A DNA stretch of 64,000 bases from Galbibacter pacificus (GTDB lineage Bacteria; Bacteroidota; Bacteroidia; Flavobacteriales; Flavobacteriaceae). Shown one piece after another: positions 62,645 through 64,000 of this stretch. The stretch is taken from contig NZ_JAPMUA010000002.1 in assembly GCF_029603155.1 (NCBI RefSeq), positions 62,001 to 126,000 of the forward strand, given 5' to 3'. Below the pieces are notes generated by a model. The model was not told the origin of the DNA and searched no databases. It worked only from the letters and a program-made list of their open reading frames with translations. Numbering within the stretch: the first letter of the stretch is position 1; each line of letters starts with the position of its first letter. A program made the position numbers and the translations under genes.

Positions 62645-64000
62645 TTAAAATGTTAGATTTATACCCACCAAATAATTGCGTGTTGCCGGTGTGTTTGTCC
62701 CGATTATGAGCAAGCGCCTTTGGCCTTCAACGGCTACATTTTCATCGCCATAGGAGTTGGTTTCGGGATCCATTCCCGATTCGTCGTGATAAGGAGAGAA
62801 AAGTACAAATGGGTTTTGCACGGTGCAGTAAATTCTAAACCTGTCTATTCCTGCATTTGTAATAAAATCCTGATCAAAATTATACCCCAACGATATGGTG
62901 CGCACTTTTAAGAAAGAAGCATCAAAATACCCTAAAGTACTTCCATATTTTGGGTTGTCGCTACTTTGTATTCCGCCAGGCTTTGGATATTTAGCATCTG
63001 TGTTTTCGGGAGTCCAGTAGTCTACCTTAACATTATTTCCGGCACGACCGTTTAATGTATTCAAGTAACCAGAAGATGAATACAGCGAACTAATTAAAAC
63101 CCCGCCGCTTTTAAAAACGCCAACTGCTGTAAGGTCTAGATTTTTATAAGCCAAGCGCGTATTAAATCCGCCTTGAAAATCTGGTTGAAGACTCATAATC
63201 TGACGATCATCGGCCCCTATTGCCCGTACCGGGGTGCCATCTGCATTGTATTCTCCAGTATATTTTACCTTAATCATTCCTGGGTTCCCACCGGGCTCCA
63301 GAATGTCTAAATAAGGGTCGTCTTCCTGCCAAAGCCCCACTTTTTCATAATCGTAAATTACGTCAATAGGATGGTCCACAAACCACCCGTTAGCTTCATC
63401 GCGTTCTTGTCCAGAGGCCAGTGACACCAATTTGTTTCTATTGGCATAGATATTTAACCCGGCCTCCCAGGTAAACCCATCGGGATTGTCAAAAATTACA
63501 CCGTTTAAGGAAAGCTCGACCCCTTTGTTTTGGGTCTGCCCGATATTGGCGGTATAACTATTTACACCCGATGTAGATGGAAGATTTACCCCAAGCAGTA
63601 CATCTTTTGTATTTTGAATATAATATTCTGCAGTTCCCGAAAGCCTGTTGTTAAAGAATGAAAAATCCAATCCAAAGTTCCATGTTTCGGAATATTCCCA
63701 GCCCAGATCGGCATTGGGAAGTTCGGACACATAATAACCCGTAGTAAATTGATCGCCAAAATTATAAGGCCTTGTATTGAGCAACCCTAATGTTTTATAT
63801 GGATCTATTGCTTGATTGGCCGTTTGTCCATAACCTACCCTTAATTTTATCAGGTCGATGTTTCTACTATTTTCCATAAAAGATTCATTGGTAATGTTCC
63901 ATCCTGCGGAAACGGCAGGGTAAGAGTGCCATTTATGCCCATCTGCCAATCTTGACGAACCGTCTGAACGGAAAGTAGCACTTAACATATATTTATCGTC
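62645..64000 (-). CDS. SusC/RagA-family TonB-linked transporter, C-terminal part (cut by window edge)
   Basis: About 451 codons of the C-terminal barrel of a SusC protein; the gene continues past the window, with the frame open to base 64000. Recognisable barrel segments are LSATFRSDGSSRLADG, YPAVSAGWNITNESF, LRVGYGQTANQAIDP, GLDFSFFNNRLSGTAEYY, and the terminal LVGINLTF ending in Phe. It is paired with the SusD gene immediately downstream and should import xylo-oligosaccharides in a TonB-dependent manner. Confidence 0.93.
   Translation of the reverse strand, partial: DDKYMLSATFRSDGSSRLADGHKWHSYPAVSAGWNITNESFMENSRNIDLIKLRVGYGQTANQAIDPYKTLGLLNTRPYNFGDQFTTGYYVSELPNADLGWEYSETWNFGLDFSFFNNRLSGTAEYYIQNTKDVLLGVNLPSTSGVNSYTANIGQTQNKGVELSLNGVIFDNPDGFTWEAGLNIYANRNKLVSLASGQERDEANGWFVDHPIDVIYDYEKVGLWQEDDPYLDILEPGGNPGMIKVKYTGEYNADGTPVRAIGADDRQIMSLQPDFQGGFNTRLAYKNLDLTAVGVFKSGGVLISSLYSSSGYLNTLNGRAGNNVKVDYWTPENTDAKYPKPGGIQSSDNPKYGSTLGYFDASFLKVRTISLGYNFDQDFITNAGIDRFRIYCTVQNPFVLFSPYHDESGMDPETNSYGDENVAVEGQRRLLIIGTNTPATRNYLVGINLTF

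Overview
The window looks like chromosomal DNA of a Bacteroidota bacterium of the Flavobacteriaceae type, probably a marine or algae-associated degrader of plant or algal polysaccharides. The evidence is base composition of roughly 40% G+C, two SusC/SusD pairs, a hybrid two-component regulator, many lipoproteins, weak Shine-Dalgarno signals, and several TAnnTTTG-like -7 promoter elements. The genus cannot be fixed from the sequence alone. No tRNA, rRNA, CRISPR array or insertion sequence was seen.

Layout: (1) 0-10 kb is housekeeping: the 5' part of clpB, ytxJ, two GNAT acetyltransferases, histidine degradation genes (hutG, hutI), gluconokinase, the pta-ackA pair and a DCC-family protein. (2) 10-21.6 kb holds a GH88 lipoprotein, an AraC regulator, and a compact co-directional set that covers every step of the non-phosphorylating L-fucose pathway (fucose dehydrogenase, fuconolactonase, fuconate dehydratase, keto-deoxyfuconate dehydrogenase, diketo-acid hydrolase). 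GH95 and GH29 fucosidases are built into the same operon; no SusCD pair or fucose permease is linked. (3) 21.9-25 kb is a tight trio: ThuA-like protein, DUF5009 membrane acyltransferase-like protein, and GH20-like hexosaminidase. (4) 25-34.6 kb holds signalling and envelope genes: a 787-residue GAF protein, a convergent HD-phosphohydrolase/PycTM fusion, a 1234-residue lipoprotein joining a metallophosphoesterase, a kinase-like segment and an Omp85-type barrel, an ApbE flavin transferase, and a DUF808 protein.

(5) 34.7-41.3 kb is a SusC/SusD pair followed by a phosphodiesterase-like/alkaline phosphatase fusion. Its enzyme points to organophosphate scavenging rather than sugar use. A 58-codon histone-H1-like gene (too short for most ORF callers) follows on the other strand. 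(6) 42-64 kb is a xylan utilisation locus: secreted GH43, GPH-family symporter, GH10 xylanase, cytoplasmic GH43, lipoprotein GH43 and a hybrid two-component regulator on the plus strand. On the minus strand, in transcription order, come SusC (cut by the window end), SusD, GH115 alpha-glucuronidase, lipoprotein GH43 and an SGNH-type acetylesterase. Together these would deacetylate, deglucuronidate, dearabinosylate and cut glucuronoarabinoxylan, then import and finish the oligosaccharides.

The points most worth a second look are the HD-PycTM fusion and its convergent GAF neighbour; the phosphoesterase/kinase-like/barrel lipoprotein; a LacI/PurR-type operator in front of the hybrid regulator; a GC-rich island of degenerate repeats at 54.13-54.54 kb; a short tandem repeat array in front of the AraC gene; an Asn in place of the catalytic Lys in the putative fucose dehydrogenase; and the SusCD-phosphatase unit with direct repeats in its promoter.
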